DNA of 64,000 nucleotides. Origin: JBEKIK01 sp963845975 (GTDB lineage: Bacteria > Planctomycetota > Planctomycetia > Pirellulales > Thermoguttaceae). The notes below the pieces were generated by a model that was not told the origin of the DNA, ran no database searches, and worked only from the letters and a program-made list of their open reading frames with translations. The position numbers were made by a program, and so were the translations under genes. Of this stretch, positions 24,518 to 34,296 are shown piece after piece (the stretch's first letter is position 1; the number at the start of each line of letters is the position of its first letter). The stretch is taken from NCBI GenBank assembly GCA_963845975.1, contig CAWJUD010000002.1, positions 2,170,001 through 2,234,000 on the forward strand. The letters are read 5' to 3'.

Positions 24518-26015
24518 TCACTTTTCCGGCTGGTCTTCGGAACTGGTCAAACCCAGGCGGGCAAGCCAGCGGCCTCGAGTTGGTTTGGCCGGTTCTTTTT
24601 CTCCGGCGGCGGATGCGAGATTTACGCCTTTATGCTCCAAGATGCGGAGTTTTTCATCCAGTTGCGATCGTTCCCGTGCGATCTTGGCGCGTTCCAGGGA
24701 GATCTCGACTTCCGCCTGGCGAAGTTTGTCCCGACATTCTTCCTGAAGACTGGCAAGATTTTTTCGCTCTTCCTGAATTACGGCGTCGGAGTCGAGGATT
24801 TCCCCAGCGCCGCTGCGCCCACGGCTATCGAGCCGATGTTATTCGTCTGGCTTTCCAGCAGTCCTCTTAATTCGCCGATTTCCCGGTTCTTTTCCTCCAC
24901 CAATCGATCGGTTCTGTGAATCACTTCCTGAATTTTTAGTTTTTCTTCACGATCTTCCTCTTTTTCCTCTTCGACGTCGGCCTCGAGCGCGGCGAGGATT
25001 CGCTGTTTCTCCGCTTCCCAATTGAGAACGCCGGGAGATATTAGTCTGGCGTCTCCTCCCCCATTCTGGCGCACACGGACCAGTTGCTCCTGGAGTTCCT
25101 CGTTGCGGGTTTTGAGTTCGCGTAGATCGTCGAGAGACATTTCGTAGCGGCGGCGGAGACTATCGTCATTTCCGTCGTCTTCACCGCGGTTTGCCCGGGC
25201 ATCGGCCAACTCTTGCCGAGTCTCGCCAAGTTGGCGTTCCAGGCCGGCCAAACGGGCGGCTAGTTCCTTTTTTTCGGCTACTATCCGTGCGACTTCACCG
25301 CGATCGACGCTGTTTTCGGCAGCCGGAGATTTGTCCCTCAATATGCGGCACTCCTCTTGGAGAGATTCCAATTGCCGCTGGAGTTCGCTGTGATCGGCCT
25401 TTACCTTTTGTTCCTGTTCAAGTCGCTTAAGCTCGAGCTCCTTCAGATTTGCGGCGCGTTGGGCTTTTAACTCGTGGGCAAGAGACGCCGGCGGCTTTTT
25501 GTTTCAGCGCTTTTGGCGTTTAGTTCCTGCTGCCGCTTCTCCAGCTCGGCCTGCCGGGTTTGCAGCGATTCCCGAAGCGCATTAAGCTCGGCACGGCGGC
25601 TTTCCAGTTCACTCCGGCCGGCATCTATTTCCTTTCTTTCGCGCATCAACTCGGTTTCGGCGGCCACCGCGGCGGTTTGTTGTTGTAGAAAATCCTGCTG
25701 CCGGCGGGCGAATTCGTCTTGTTGCAGTTTTAACTGGCCGGCGAAAGACTGCTGTTGCTCGATCACGCCATGATAAAGTTTTTCCCATTCAACCTGCCGG
25801 GCGGCCAGATCGGTCTTCATCTCTTCGATCGCTTCGGCCTGCTGCTGAAGCTGAGCGGAACGCTGCGCGAGTTCTTCTCGAGTTTGGCTAGTTTGGCGGC
25901 GATCATCGGCCAGCTCCGCTCCGATGCGCTGCAATTGTTCGGACAACTCCGTTTCGGCGCGCCGCAAGCGTTCCTGCTGGACCGAGAGAAATTCGCGCAC
26001 CCTCTGCCGCTGCAA
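24518..26015 (-). pseudogene. Long coiled-coil protein, two frameshifts
   Basis: The reconstructed product is about 500 residues, nearly all heptad-rich coiled coil (Gln/Glu/Arg/Leu), ending 'WLARLGLTSSEDQPEK'. Three pieces in different frames join if one A is restored in the A5 run at 25496-25500 (giving 'SAETKKPPASLAHELKAQ') and one G in the G4 run at 24802-24805 (giving 'GAAALGEILDSDAVIQEERKNL'). Both are single-base losses in homopolymers, so sequencing error is as likely as true decay. The start is unclear: TTG at 26015 opens the frame, but the preceding 25 codons also read as protein. Function unknown. Confidence 0.65.
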
Positions 26016-26364
26016 CCGCAGAACGGCGGCAAATTGTTCCGTCCTGTCTTCCGCGCCGGGATTGGGAGGGGAGTTACTTCCATGGAGACTCGATCAATTC
26101 CAACGTGTACTCGTAGCCAATCGAATGCGCATCGTCCGCGCATACGCTCATTACATACCCCGCACTACAGGGAAATGCACCGGCATTTCCCCATACGGTT
26201 TTATAGGTTACGCCGCAGTGCGGGTCAAAAGCAAACTTCCGGGAAAAACGATTAAACCGGTTGTATCGGCAAGATGAAATTCTTTCTGCCGGCCGGCCCC
26301 TGGGCGAGCCTGTTGGCCGGCGGAAAATAATTTCCGGCGAGAAGTCCAGGCCATTAATTGAACA
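26016..26364. other. Gap between the coiled-coil and DUF1570 genes
   Basis: No gene is well supported. A leftward stretch ending near 26086 reads 'DDAHSIGYEYTLELIESPWK' then stop, and could belong to the damaged N-terminus of the coiled-coil gene or to a lost small gene. Confidence 0.4.
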
Positions 26365-27477
26365 TCACTTTATGCTTTTCATAAACCGCAGGAATTGGGC
26401 TTCCAGCATGCGCCAGTTGGAACCGAACACGGAGGTAAAATCGGCGGTCCGCTGGGCCGCGCTGTATTCCGAAAACGGAGGCCTGGAGGCGGTCAAGTTT
26501 AGATATTTAGCGTACTTTCGCGGCTCGTTTTCCACCAAGAACAAACTAAAGGCCCAGGCTTCGGCATAGGCCGCCATGGAATTTATGCTGAATAGTTGAT
26601 CGGAGGCGATCATCGAGGCAAGCAACTCCGGAGTGTGACGGCTTTCCACCAACAATCGAAAATCCTGCAAACGTACTCGATTGATCCGGTCGGATAATTG
26701 CGGGTGATCGTGGGCATCGTACACGCCCGGGGCTTCAAACATCGTGGCCAAACCCTCGGCTAGCCAGACGGGAGGCGGGCAATATCGGCTGTGCTCGCCG
26801 GTGTTGAAGGCCGTTTGGTGCGCGGCCTCGTGGATCACGACCGAGGCGTTCTGCTGCCAGTTGCTGGAATTGGCCGCCGCGCCCATGTCGTAGAGCATAA
26901 TTCGGTTGGACTTCCAGTTGTAAAAGCCCAGCACGCCGTTGGGAACCCTCAATCCCTTTTCCGCGGAAAGCGCCTGAAATTCGCGCTGATTCCGGCAGAC
27001 CACGCCGATAAGCGGAAAGGGCGGGGCGGAACAGCGAAAGCCGCGCAAGGAAAAATAACTCACAAACGATCGATAGAGATCCTCAAAGCGTTCGGCCCAT
27101 CTGTCGCTCTGGCCCTTGGGATGGGCGACTAAATAATGGCTTGTACCGCTGACTTCGTAATCCTTGCCCAGTTCGCTAAGCAGCATGGAGCGGATTTCCG
27201 ACGGCGAATAAGGGCGAAAATGATCGGCGCTCTGTTTGAACTGCTTGACCGAGTCCGGCTCGATGTCCCACAACCTGCCGTCGCGACCCAGCAAATGGAC
27301 CATGTTCTCGTTCCAACTTATTGGGACGCCTTCGATCTTCCGGCCCTGGAATGATAATTCAATCATGGCCTCCGAAGGTGTCGCAGCCCAAGCCGATAAG
27401 TTGGTGCCCAAGAGAACGGCGATCAAGATTGCAAATTGCAAATTGCAAATTGCAAATCGAAAAATTCTCGGTTTCAT
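26365..27477 (-). CDS. DUF1570 putative secreted metallopeptidase
   Basis: This 370-residue protein has a signal peptide (MKPRIFRFAICNLQFAILIAVLLG) and a DUF1570-type domain in its second half. The zinc motif H-E-x2-H is in 'VVIHEAAHQTAFNTG', followed by 'PPVWLAEGLATMFEAPG', where the Glu would be the third ligand of a gluzincin-type fold. The first half (45-130) is not recognised. It is probably exported and proteolytic, but no substrate is known. The ATG ten codons upstream (27507) is possible; the chosen one gives a compact signal peptide. Part of that signal is encoded by a 7-bp tandem repeat. Confidence 0.82.
   Translation of the reverse strand: MKPRIFRFAICNLQFAILIAVLLGTNLSAWAATPSEAMIELSFQGRKIEGVPISWNENMVHLLGRDGRLWDIEPDSVKQFKQSADHFRPYSPSEIRSMLLSELGKDYEVSGTSHYLVAHPKGQSDRWAERFEDLYRSFVSYFSLRGFRCSAPPFPLIGVVCRNQREFQALSAEKGLRVPNGVLGFYNWKSNRIMLYDMGAAANSSNWQQNASVVIHEAAHQTAFNTGEHSRYCPPPVWLAEGLATMFEAPGVYDAHDHPQLSDRINRVRLQDFRLLVESRHTPELLASMIASDQLFSINSMAAYAEAWAFSLFLVENEPRKYAKYLNLTASRPPFSEYSAAQRTADFTSVFGSNWRMLEAQFLRFMKSIK
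27432..27459. repeat. Heptanucleotide tandem repeat in a signal-peptide codon stretch
   Basis: Four CAAATTG units (the last CAAATCG) lie inside the DUF1570 gene, encoding FAICNLQFA on the minus strand. Seven is not a multiple of three, so gain or loss of a unit would shift the frame. Confidence 0.8.
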
Positions 27478-27571
27478 ATGATCTGGATCGTGGGAAATGC
27501 AAATCATAAAGCCGCGACAGCCGGCGGCGCCTTATGAATATCGAAGAAAATCACCCGCACTAAAGCTTAGC

Positions 27572-30500
27572 TTAATCCAAGCCCGGGGCAAAACCGTGGC
27601 GCATGGTGTTTTCGCTCGATGAGCGGGGTTCCACGAAATGCAGGAGATAATCGGTCCCGCCGGCCTTGCTGCCCGCACCCGAAAGCCCGAAACCGCCGAA
27701 GGGCTGCCGCCCGACCAAGGCCCCGGTAATGCCGCGATTAAGATACAGATTGCCCACCCGGTATTGCCGCCGGGCGATTTCCAGGTGCGCGGATTTGCGG
27801 GTAAAGACCCCGCCGGTCAATTTATAAGACGTGGCATTGGCCAGTTCCAAGGCCTGCTCAAAATTGTGCACTCGCATCACCGAAAGAACCGGTCCGAAAA
27901 TCTCTTCATTGGCCAGGCGATGATGGGGCTTAATGCCGGAAAAAATGTGCGGCCCAATATACGGCTTGCCCACGCGCTCGGCCAGACCGGCGGGCACGTC
28001 GCAGGCTAATTCCAGTTTGCCTTCGCTCTTGCCGATCTCGATGTACTGGCGAATCTTGGCCGCTGCATTTTCGTCTATCACCGGACCAAAATCGGCGCCC
28101 GGATCAGCCGGATCGCCGATAACCAGCGTGCGGGTCGATTCCACCAGGCGGTTGAGGAATTTGTCGTGAACGCCGTCCAATACGATGACACGGCTGCATG
28201 CGGAACATTTTTGGCCGCAGTAGCCAAAGGCCGATTGGCGCACGCCGAGCACGGCTTCGTCGAGATCGGCCGACTCGTCGACGATAATGGCGTTTTTGCC
28301 GCCCATCTCGCAAACGACTTTCTTCACAAAGGGCTGATCTTCGGGCGTATCGTATGCGGCGCGGAGGATATTTAGCCCCACCTCCTTCGAGCCGGTAAAG
28401 GCAATCAGCGAAACTCGCGGATCGCGGACCAGGATATCGCCGATTTCGCGTCCGGCCCCGGGCAGGAAATGCAACACATCGGCCGGCACTCCCGAGAGCC
28501 AGAGAATTTCGCACATCAACTGGGCGATGGCTCGGGTTTGCGTCGACGGCTTGACCAGGGCCGTGTTTCCCACGGACAAGGCCGCCGCGGTCATGCCCAT
28601 GCAAATGGCCAGGGGAAAGTTCCAAGGACTGATTACCGATGTCACGCCGCGCGGTTGATACCACTCGTAGTTCAACTCGCCGACAAAAAGCCCCAGGCGC
28701 CTGGGCCGATACAGTTCCACTGCCGAGCGGGCGTAATATTCGCAAAAGTCGATGGCCTCGCACACGTCGGCGTCGGCCTCGCGCCATGGTTTGCCGGCCT
28801 CGCGGATCATGATCGCTGACGCTTCATCCCTGCGATCGCGCAACAAAGCCCCTGCTTTGACGATGATCTTCGAGCGTTCGATCGGGTCCATATCCCGCCA
28901 GGCGGGAAACGCCGCGGCGGCCTTGGCAATGGCTTGCCGGGCGTCTTCGGCATCGGCCGCGCGTTTGACTGCCGGGGCCTTAACCGCCGCCACTGTACGC
29001 AAGAATTTTTCGCGCTGCTCGGCCTGGGAAAAATCGTGCACCGGCTCGTTGATCATGGGCAGGCCTTTGTCCAACCCTTCCACCGCCGGAGAAATTTTGT
29101 GCCGCTCGGCAGCCGCTGCGCCGGTGGTGGCCGGAGCACAACCTCCCGCCTTCATGCCATGCGGCGATGCCAGCAGCACGTCGTCGGATAGTTCGTCCGA
29201 AAACCCGGCGCGGAGCCACGATTGGTTCGACGTGTTTTCCAACAGCCGCCGTACGAAATAGGCCATGCCGGGAATCATTTGCCCGACCGGCACATATTCG
29301 CGGATACGCAGGCCGCGACTCACCAGCGCCGCTTGAAGCTGATCGGCCATGCCGTGGAGTTTTTGCACTTCCAGGGCCGACTCGGGCAAACCGTGTTTTT
29401 CCAGCAAGGCCAGGGTATAGGCGATCGAGCGGATGTTGTGCGATCCCAACGCCGGCTTCACGCCGCCTTGACCGGCGCTGCGCGGCACGGCCTCCACAAA
29501 CTGCTCGGCCATGCGCTCGAAACAGGCATCGGTTTCATGTTTGGCGGTCCATACGGGCACGGGCCAGACCATCTTCTCGGCGTTGATTACTTCGTAGTCC
29601 CAATAAGCCCCTTTAATCAGCCGGACCGTGATTTGCCGATCCGTGCGCTGCGCCCAGGCAATGACGCGTTGGGCATCTTCCATGCCGCTGCGGAGGTAAG
29701 ATTGTATAGCCAAACCGGCCGGAAAATCAATCGCCTCGCAGCATCGCTCGAACAACGACAGGGTGAGATCCTTAAGCGCGGATTGTTCCATGTCGAAATT
29801 CACCAGCACGTTATTCTTCGCCGCCGCTTCCAAGATCGGTTTTAGCGCCTCGGTCAATGCCGACAGCGACCCTTTGAAATCGATAGCATCGGTCCGGGCG
29901 CAGAGCGAGCTGATTTTGATCGAGACATTGGTCCGGGGAACAGGGCCGATATGATCGGTTTCCAATTGCGGATTGGCCGGCCATTTGGCGACCGTGCCGG
30001 GCAGTATTTGCACCAGGTCGAGATAGCGGTCCTGATACGCCCGGGCTTCGGCGTGGCTGACGCAGGCTTCGCCCAGCAGGTCGACGCTAAAGCCGATGCC
30101 CTCTTTCCACAGTTTTTCCAAGGTGGGCAAGGCGTCGGCGGCGTCCACGCCGGCGATGAAATTACTAGCCATGGCGGTAATGCGGCCGGCAATGGTCTTG
30201 GCAAAAAGCCCCTTGGCCAGCCCCCCTGCTTTTAAGCCCAACTCCATCCCCGGCGGCAGGGTCACCTCCGGCTGCGATAGATAATCGACCAGGTAATCGT
30301 GGACCATTTCCGGCGTATTGAGCATGGGAAAAACGTCTATGAAGCGGAACAGTTGCATTTTAAAGGCCGGATCTTTCATGGCCCAATTCATGAGTTGGTC
30401 GGACCAGAACTTGGCGGAAAAAAGCCCGGCCTTGTGTTCCCGTGCGGGCCCTAATAATTCGCGGCCGATTTCCGCCGCCCGACGCTCTAGGTCGGAAGTT

Positions 30501-30577
30501 GGGGCAGGCGTCCTGAGTAGTGTTGCCGCCGGGGCGGCGTCCCGAGTGCTGCGTTTTCCGCGGATGTTCCATTTCAT
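27572..30577 (-). CDS. putA: Bifunctional proline dehydrogenase / glutamate-semialdehyde dehydrogenase
   Basis: It oxidises proline to glutamate in two steps: an FAD-dependent proline dehydrogenase barrel (about 60-450) and an NAD-dependent aldehyde dehydrogenase (about 520-985). Seen are 'VDLLGEACVSHAEA', 'YLRSGMEDAQRVIAWAQ' and 'RLIKGAYWDYE' in the first part, and 'VISPWNFPLAICMGMTAAALSVGNT', 'CEMGGKNAIIVDESAD' and the catalytic Cys in 'FGYCGQKCSACSRVIV' in the second. At 1001 residues it is the short PutA type without the N-terminal ribbon-helix-helix repressor domain, so it does not self-regulate in the E. coli way. It is a single gene with no partner nearby. Confidence 0.97.
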   Translation of the reverse strand: MKWNIRGKRSTRDAAPAATLLRTPAPTSDLERRAAEIGRELLGPAREHKAGLFSAKFWSDQLMNWAMKDPAFKMQLFRFIDVFPMLNTPEMVHDYLVDYLSQPEVTLPPGMELGLKAGGLAKGLFAKTIAGRITAMASNFIAGVDAADALPTLEKLWKEGIGFSVDLLGEACVSHAEARAYQDRYLDLVQILPGTVAKWPANPQLETDHIGPVPRTNVSIKISSLCARTDAIDFKGSLSALTEALKPILEAAAKNNVLVNFDMEQSALKDLTLSLFERCCEAIDFPAGLAIQSYLRSGMEDAQRVIAWAQRTDRQITVRLIKGAYWDYEVINAEKMVWPVPVWTAKHETDACFERMAEQFVEAVPRSAGQGGVKPALGSHNIRSIAYTLALLEKHGLPESALEVQKLHGMADQLQAALVSRGLRIREYVPVGQMIPGMAYFVRRLLENTSNQSWLRAGFSDELSDDVLLASPHGMKAGGCAPATTGAAAAERHKISPAVEGLDKGLPMINEPVHDFSQAEQREKFLRTVAAVKAPAVKRAADAEDARQAIAKAAAAFPAWRDMDPIERSKIIVKAGALLRDRRDEASAIMIREAGKPWREADADVCEAIDFCEYYARSAVELYRPRRLGLFVGELNYEWYQPRGVTSVISPWNFPLAICMGMTAAALSVGNTALVKPSTQTRAIAQLMCEILWLSGVPADVLHFLPGAGREIGDILVRDPRVSLIAFTGSKEVGLNILRAAYDTPEDQPFVKKVVCEMGGKNAIIVDESADLDEAVLGVRQSAFGYCGQKCSACSRVIVLDGVHDKFLNRLVESTRTLVIGDPADPGADFGPVIDENAAAKIRQYIEIGKSEGKLELACDVPAGLAERVGKPYIGPHIFSGIKPHHRLANEEIFGPVLSVMRVHNFEQALELANATSYKLTGGVFTRKSAHLEIARRQYRVGNLYLNRGITGALVGRQPFGGFGLSGAGSKAGGTDYLLHFVEPRSSSENTMRHGFAPGLD

Positions 30578-30767
30578 ACTATCGTTCCCTGGAAATAATT
30601 AACGGTCTGATCCAGTATTTTTAACCTTTTCCCAACGACATTAACAGCCATGTACCGGAGAATCTTGCCTTACCCCGCATTTTATGTAAAAATCAATGGT
30701 CAAATGGGGAGATCCATTGTAGTTTAACGTGTTGGATTTCAAATAGGCGGGAAAAAGGGAAAGAAAA

Positions 30768-31250
30768 ATGGATGAGAATTGGGACGAGGAAGAGGAATTG
30801 GAATCGGCGTCCAAGTTCAAACTGCCGCAATATTCCCTGCGTACGCTGATGACGATAGTTACCGGTGCGGCGGTTTTTTTTAGTCTTGTTGCATGGTGGG
30901 GGCTCTATCCGGTCGTATTCATACTCGGCGCTGCCCTGGGAATATTTTTAGGCCTCTTATTATGCTCGTCTATCGGATTAGGTTTTGTATTCGAAGATCT
31001 GCGTTGGGACATCGCCAAGTGCCTGCTGATTGCATGTGCCACGATTGCGCCGCTTTACCTTCTGCGTATATTTCAAATACCAATTCTTTCGACAACTCTA
31101 TATATCTTTACTCCCGCACTAGCCTATTGGTTTTGCATCAAGGTTGCCTGGGACGATATTGAATCACCCGAGATTTTTATAACCGCGATTATTTCCTTTT
31201 TTACCTGGGCGGCGATAACATACGTTACGTCGATGATATTTGGCATGTGA
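30768..31250 (+). CDS. Small multi-pass membrane protein with YSLRTLM motif
   Basis: The 160-residue protein begins with an acidic stretch (DENWDEEEELESASKFK), then 'LPQYSLRTLMTIVTGAAVF', an opening found in many short planctomycete membrane proteins. About four to five hydrophobic helices follow, from 48 to the end. No catalytic or transport motif is visible. The role is unknown; related openings are found next to varied genes, so context does not help. It is convergent with the cytochrome gene across a perfect palindrome. Confidence 0.7.
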   Translation: MDENWDEEEELESASKFKLPQYSLRTLMTIVTGAAVFFSLVAWWGLYPVVFILGAALGIFLGLLLCSSIGLGFVFEDLRWDIAKCLLIACATIAPLYLLRIFQIPILSTTLYIFTPALAYWFCIKVAWDDIESPEIFITAIISFFTWAAITYVTSMIFGM

Positions 31251-31319
31251 AACCGCATCGAATTACGGTTTATTGAAAGTCGGGAAAATAATGTCGTGGT
31301 GTAGATGGTAAATCAAGCC

Positions 31320-31347
31320 AAGCCCACGGGTTGCAACCCGTGGGCTT
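31320..31347. terminator. Perfect palindrome between convergent genes
   Basis: AAGCCCACGGGTTG followed by its exact complement, 14-bp arms without a loop. It is flanked by ATAATGTCGTG (31289-31299) and ACGACATT (31349-31356), so it is also a member of the repeat family at 8641-8735. It could act as a bidirectional terminator. Confidence 0.45.
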
Positions 31348-31365
31348 AACGACATTCATTTGGAA

Positions 31366-32784
31366 CTACAGACAGCGCATGAAGGCCACGAGATCCTGCT
31401 TCTCTTGATCCGTCAACCTGGTTTCACCTACCAGGTTGAAGAACTCCACCGTGTCTTCCAGGGTCAAGAGGCGCCCGTCGTGCAGGTACGGCGGGGAGTC
31501 CTTTATGCCGCGCAGGACAAAGGTCTTGATCGGGCCGTCGCTGGACGCCATGCGGCCGTTGACCATCTGCGGTTTGAAAAACCGCTCCGCCCGCATATTG
31601 TGCAGCGTATTATCGGTGTAGTAAGGCGCCGGGTGGCATTCCGCGCAACGGCCTTTGCCAAAGAAGACTTTCTGCCCGCGCAATTCCGCTTCACTGGCTT
31701 TTTTCGCGTCCAACATGCCAAAGATATCGAGTTTCGGAGCGGGCGGGAAATCGAAGAGTTCCTGAACTTCGGCCATGAAGTGGACCTGGCTACCCCGTTC
31801 CAATATATTTACGCCTTTTTTCGTGGCGATCACCGGATCGCCGTCGAAGTAGGCTGCCCGCTGCTCGAACTCCGTGAAATCCTCCACGCTCTTTAGCGAG
31901 CGTTGCGAACCGAACAGGCGCTGAATGTTCACGCCTCGAAGCGAAGGAGTATCCAAGCGGTGGCGAAACTCCTGCGGGCGAATGTCGCCCACCAGATGCG
32001 TGGCCGCGTTGGTGTGCCCGTTGACGTGGCAGTCGAAACAGGCCACGCCTTGGCTGGGTTTTATAGACCTTCGATCATCCGTGGCATTGAATTGCTGTTG
32101 CGGGAATGGAGTGACCAATAGCCGCAAACCCTCCAATTGCTTGGGATTCAAAATGCCATTGAAGAGTTTGAAGTAATTCGTCAGCGTAACTAATTGCCCT
32201 TGCGACACGTCGCCCAGGTCTAGGCGGGTGGTCAGATAAATAGGAGGAGGAAATTCGGGCAAAAAGTGCGTCGGCAAATCAAAGTCAAGGTCGAACCTGG
32301 TCAAGTCCCGCTGTTCCTGGGCATTGATCTTGTCGATGTGATACTGCGGGAACAGCATGCCGCCTTCGGCATGATTCGGGTGCGGCAGGGGCAAAAATCC
32401 CTTGGGCCACAGCCCTTTTTCGCGGATTTCTTCGGGCGTCATGGCTGCCAGGTCTTGCCATGATTTGACACCCGGGGGCAGCTTTACCCTGACGCCTTCC
32501 TGAACCGCCTTGCCCTTGGACATTTTCACGCCCTGGACCGGCTTATCTTTCAGGTCGTACCTTTCCTGCAACAACGCGGCTTGCCGCTCTTCGATTTTAG
32601 GCTTGGCGGCCTCCATTCGGGCCGCGATTTTAGCAAAATCCTCCTGGATTACGACCGGTGAATAACTGCTGGGCAGCTTTTCCTGGGCCTGGACAATCTG
32701 GTATTGCGGCAATAATAAACTGGTCAATCCGACCGCAAGAATCGCCGCTGCGATTCCACTACGGTAGCATCTGCAACGATTCAT
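31366..32784 (-). CDS. Exported dihaem cytochrome, cytochrome c peroxidase/MauG-like
   Basis: The 472-residue protein has a signal peptide (to about residue 33, ending VQAQE). Two haem-c sites are present, 'CFDCH' near 247 and 'CAECH' near 383, and the late part 'GKGRCAECHPAPYYTDNTLHN...GPIKTFVLRGIKDSPPYLHDGRLLTLEDTVEFFNLV' matches the di-haem peroxidase/MauG superfamily C-terminal domain. The first 200 residues are not recognised. It is expected in the periplasm or on its membranes in electron transfer or peroxide reduction. 'Cytochrome c peroxidase' is a family label here, not a proven activity. Confidence 0.85.
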   Translation of the reverse strand: MNRCRCYRSGIAAAILAVGLTSLLLPQYQIVQAQEKLPSSYSPVVIQEDFAKIAARMEAAKPKIEERQAALLQERYDLKDKPVQGVKMSKGKAVQEGVRVKLPPGVKSWQDLAAMTPEEIREKGLWPKGFLPLPHPNHAEGGMLFPQYHIDKINAQEQRDLTRFDLDFDLPTHFLPEFPPPIYLTTRLDLGDVSQGQLVTLTNYFKLFNGILNPKQLEGLRLLVTPFPQQQFNATDDRRSIKPSQGVACFDCHVNGHTNAATHLVGDIRPQEFRHRLDTPSLRGVNIQRLFGSQRSLKSVEDFTEFEQRAAYFDGDPVIATKKGVNILERGSQVHFMAEVQELFDFPPAPKLDIFGMLDAKKASEAELRGQKVFFGKGRCAECHPAPYYTDNTLHNMRAERFFKPQMVNGRMASSDGPIKTFVLRGIKDSPPYLHDGRLLTLEDTVEFFNLVGETRLTDQEKQDLVAFMRCL

Positions 32785-32950
32785 CGTAACGCCCTCCCTT
32801 GAAGAGAAAAAAATTCACCTATTATACGCCGTTAGTTCGCACAATCGATTTCCAGACGGCATATTATGCCGCGATTCATACTTTTTGGAATAATATACAG
32901 GCAGTCAACAGCGGGCAAATTTCCGAGGGCTGTTTTCCTTCCCTTTTTCC

Positions 32951-33940
32951 TCAGTCCACTTCAGGGGACCGCTGTTTTGGCTTGCCCTTGAATAGTTTCC
33001 GCTCGATATTGGCCTGATATACGGTCCAGGGGCTGTCCGAGTTGGGATCTTCCGCAATGAGTTGGTGAAAGGAGTTGATCTTGGCGTCGAGATTATCCAG
33101 GCAATACAGCGCGATGGCTTCCAGGGTCATGGGCAACTTGGGGCTGCCGAATTCGTATTCGCCGTGATGGCTGATAATCATGTGTTTCAGCCTCAGCACG
33201 GTTTCCTCGGGGATGGGTTCGCCGGAAAGTTTTTCCGCTTCGGCGACTCTGGCGTCCAACATGCCGACGGCCATAACCAGATGACCGATTAATTGGCCTT
33301 CGTCGCTATAGGCCAGTCCCCGCTCGTACGTCAATTCCTCGATTTTACCCAGGTCGTGCAAAAATGCGCCCATCAATAACAAGTCTCGATCGATCTGCGG
33401 ATAGCAGGGCGCCGCGCGGATGACTACTTCCATCAGGCCCACGATATGAGCCAGCAATCCGCCGTGGAAGGCATGATGATTCTTGGTGCCCGCCGGGGCC
33501 ATCATCAGCTTGGCCGTGAAGGCCTCGTCGAGCAAGTAGCATTCGGCCAGGTTCACCAGGCCCGGATCGCTCATACTCCGGAGCATCTCGCCCAGCCGGG
33601 CAAAAAGTTTGTCCACTGCCACGGCCGGTTTAGGTGTGAAATCCTCGGGATTGACCTGGGCGGGATCGACCTTCTCGATCCGTTTGAGGATCAATTGCAC
33701 AGCCCCCTGGAAGATTTGCGTCGTGCCCTCGACACGGATATAGTCTCCATTTTCGAATGACTTATAAAGTCCCTCGTTGGCGTTCCACATCCGGGCCCCG
33801 ATCGACCCGGTGCTGTCGGATAGCTCGACTTGTAGATAGAGATTACCGGTGCGATTCGGCCGAAGTTGTTTGCCGTTGGCGACGAACACCTCGTTGACGG
33901 CTTCCTGATGGGCAAACTGATTGATAAAACGTCGCGTCAT
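32951..33940 (-). CDS. 3'-5' exoribonuclease YhaM-like (OB-fold plus HD domain)
   Basis: The start giving MTRRFINQFAHQEAV is preferred, as upstream in-frame codons run through a repeat. The 329-residue protein has an OB-fold nucleic-acid-binding domain (about 15-95: 'LYLQVELSDSTGSIGARMWNA', 'GDYIRVEGTTQIFQGAVQL') and an HD metal-dependent hydrolase domain: 'NHHAFHGGLLAHIVGLMEV', 'LLLMGAFLHDLGKIEEL', 'HHGEYEFGSP'. This is the YhaM plan, a 3'-5' exonuclease acting on RNA and single-stranded DNA. It is divergent from proS. Confidence 0.9.
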   Translation of the reverse strand: MTRRFINQFAHQEAVNEVFVANGKQLRPNRTGNLYLQVELSDSTGSIGARMWNANEGLYKSFENGDYIRVEGTTQIFQGAVQLILKRIEKVDPAQVNPEDFTPKPAVAVDKLFARLGEMLRSMSDPGLVNLAECYLLDEAFTAKLMMAPAGTKNHHAFHGGLLAHIVGLMEVVIRAAPCYPQIDRDLLLMGAFLHDLGKIEELTYERGLAYSDEGQLIGHLVMAVGMLDARVAEAEKLSGEPIPEETVLRLKHMIISHHGEYEFGSPKLPMTLEAIALYCLDNLDAKINSFHQLIAEDPNSDSPWTVYQANIERKLFKGKPKQRSPEVD

Positions 33941-34296
33941 GAAGGGCCTTTCCGGAAACGTTCTTGGCATCAAGGTAGATTTCTTATAGATTGATTGTAG
34001 GAATCTTAAAAACACTACACAAGGGGCCGGTTGGGTGCCATGCCCACGCTTGCGTGGGCATGACAAATGCCATTGTCCCACCGGCAATAATCTCGCGGAA
34101 GGTGTTATCCATTGTCACTATCTGCAATTCGTATACGATACCCCCTTGCTGTAAACGCCGTTTTCCCATTAAAATGCACAATCAAATTACGCAAGTGTTT
34201 GTAGTTGTTCGATTTGCATTTTGAAATTTGCAATTGACAATTTGCAATACGCAAAACGCACTTAAACCTCAAATAAAGACTCTACCCACTAAAAAA
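33941..34296. other. Divergent promoter region between yhaM-like and proS
   Basis: The 356-bp gap separates two outward genes and must hold both promoters, though no clear -35/-10 pair was picked. It contains the ATGCCCACGC hairpin repeat at 34040-34061 and scattered AAATTGCAA-type repeats at 34200-34250. Confidence 0.5.
34040..34061. repeat. ATGCCCACGC hairpin, second copy
   Basis: ATGCCCACGC/GCGTGGGCAT with a central TT in place of the AA of the copy at 13591-13612. The flanks differ, apart from a preceding GTGCC. Confidence 0.7.
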
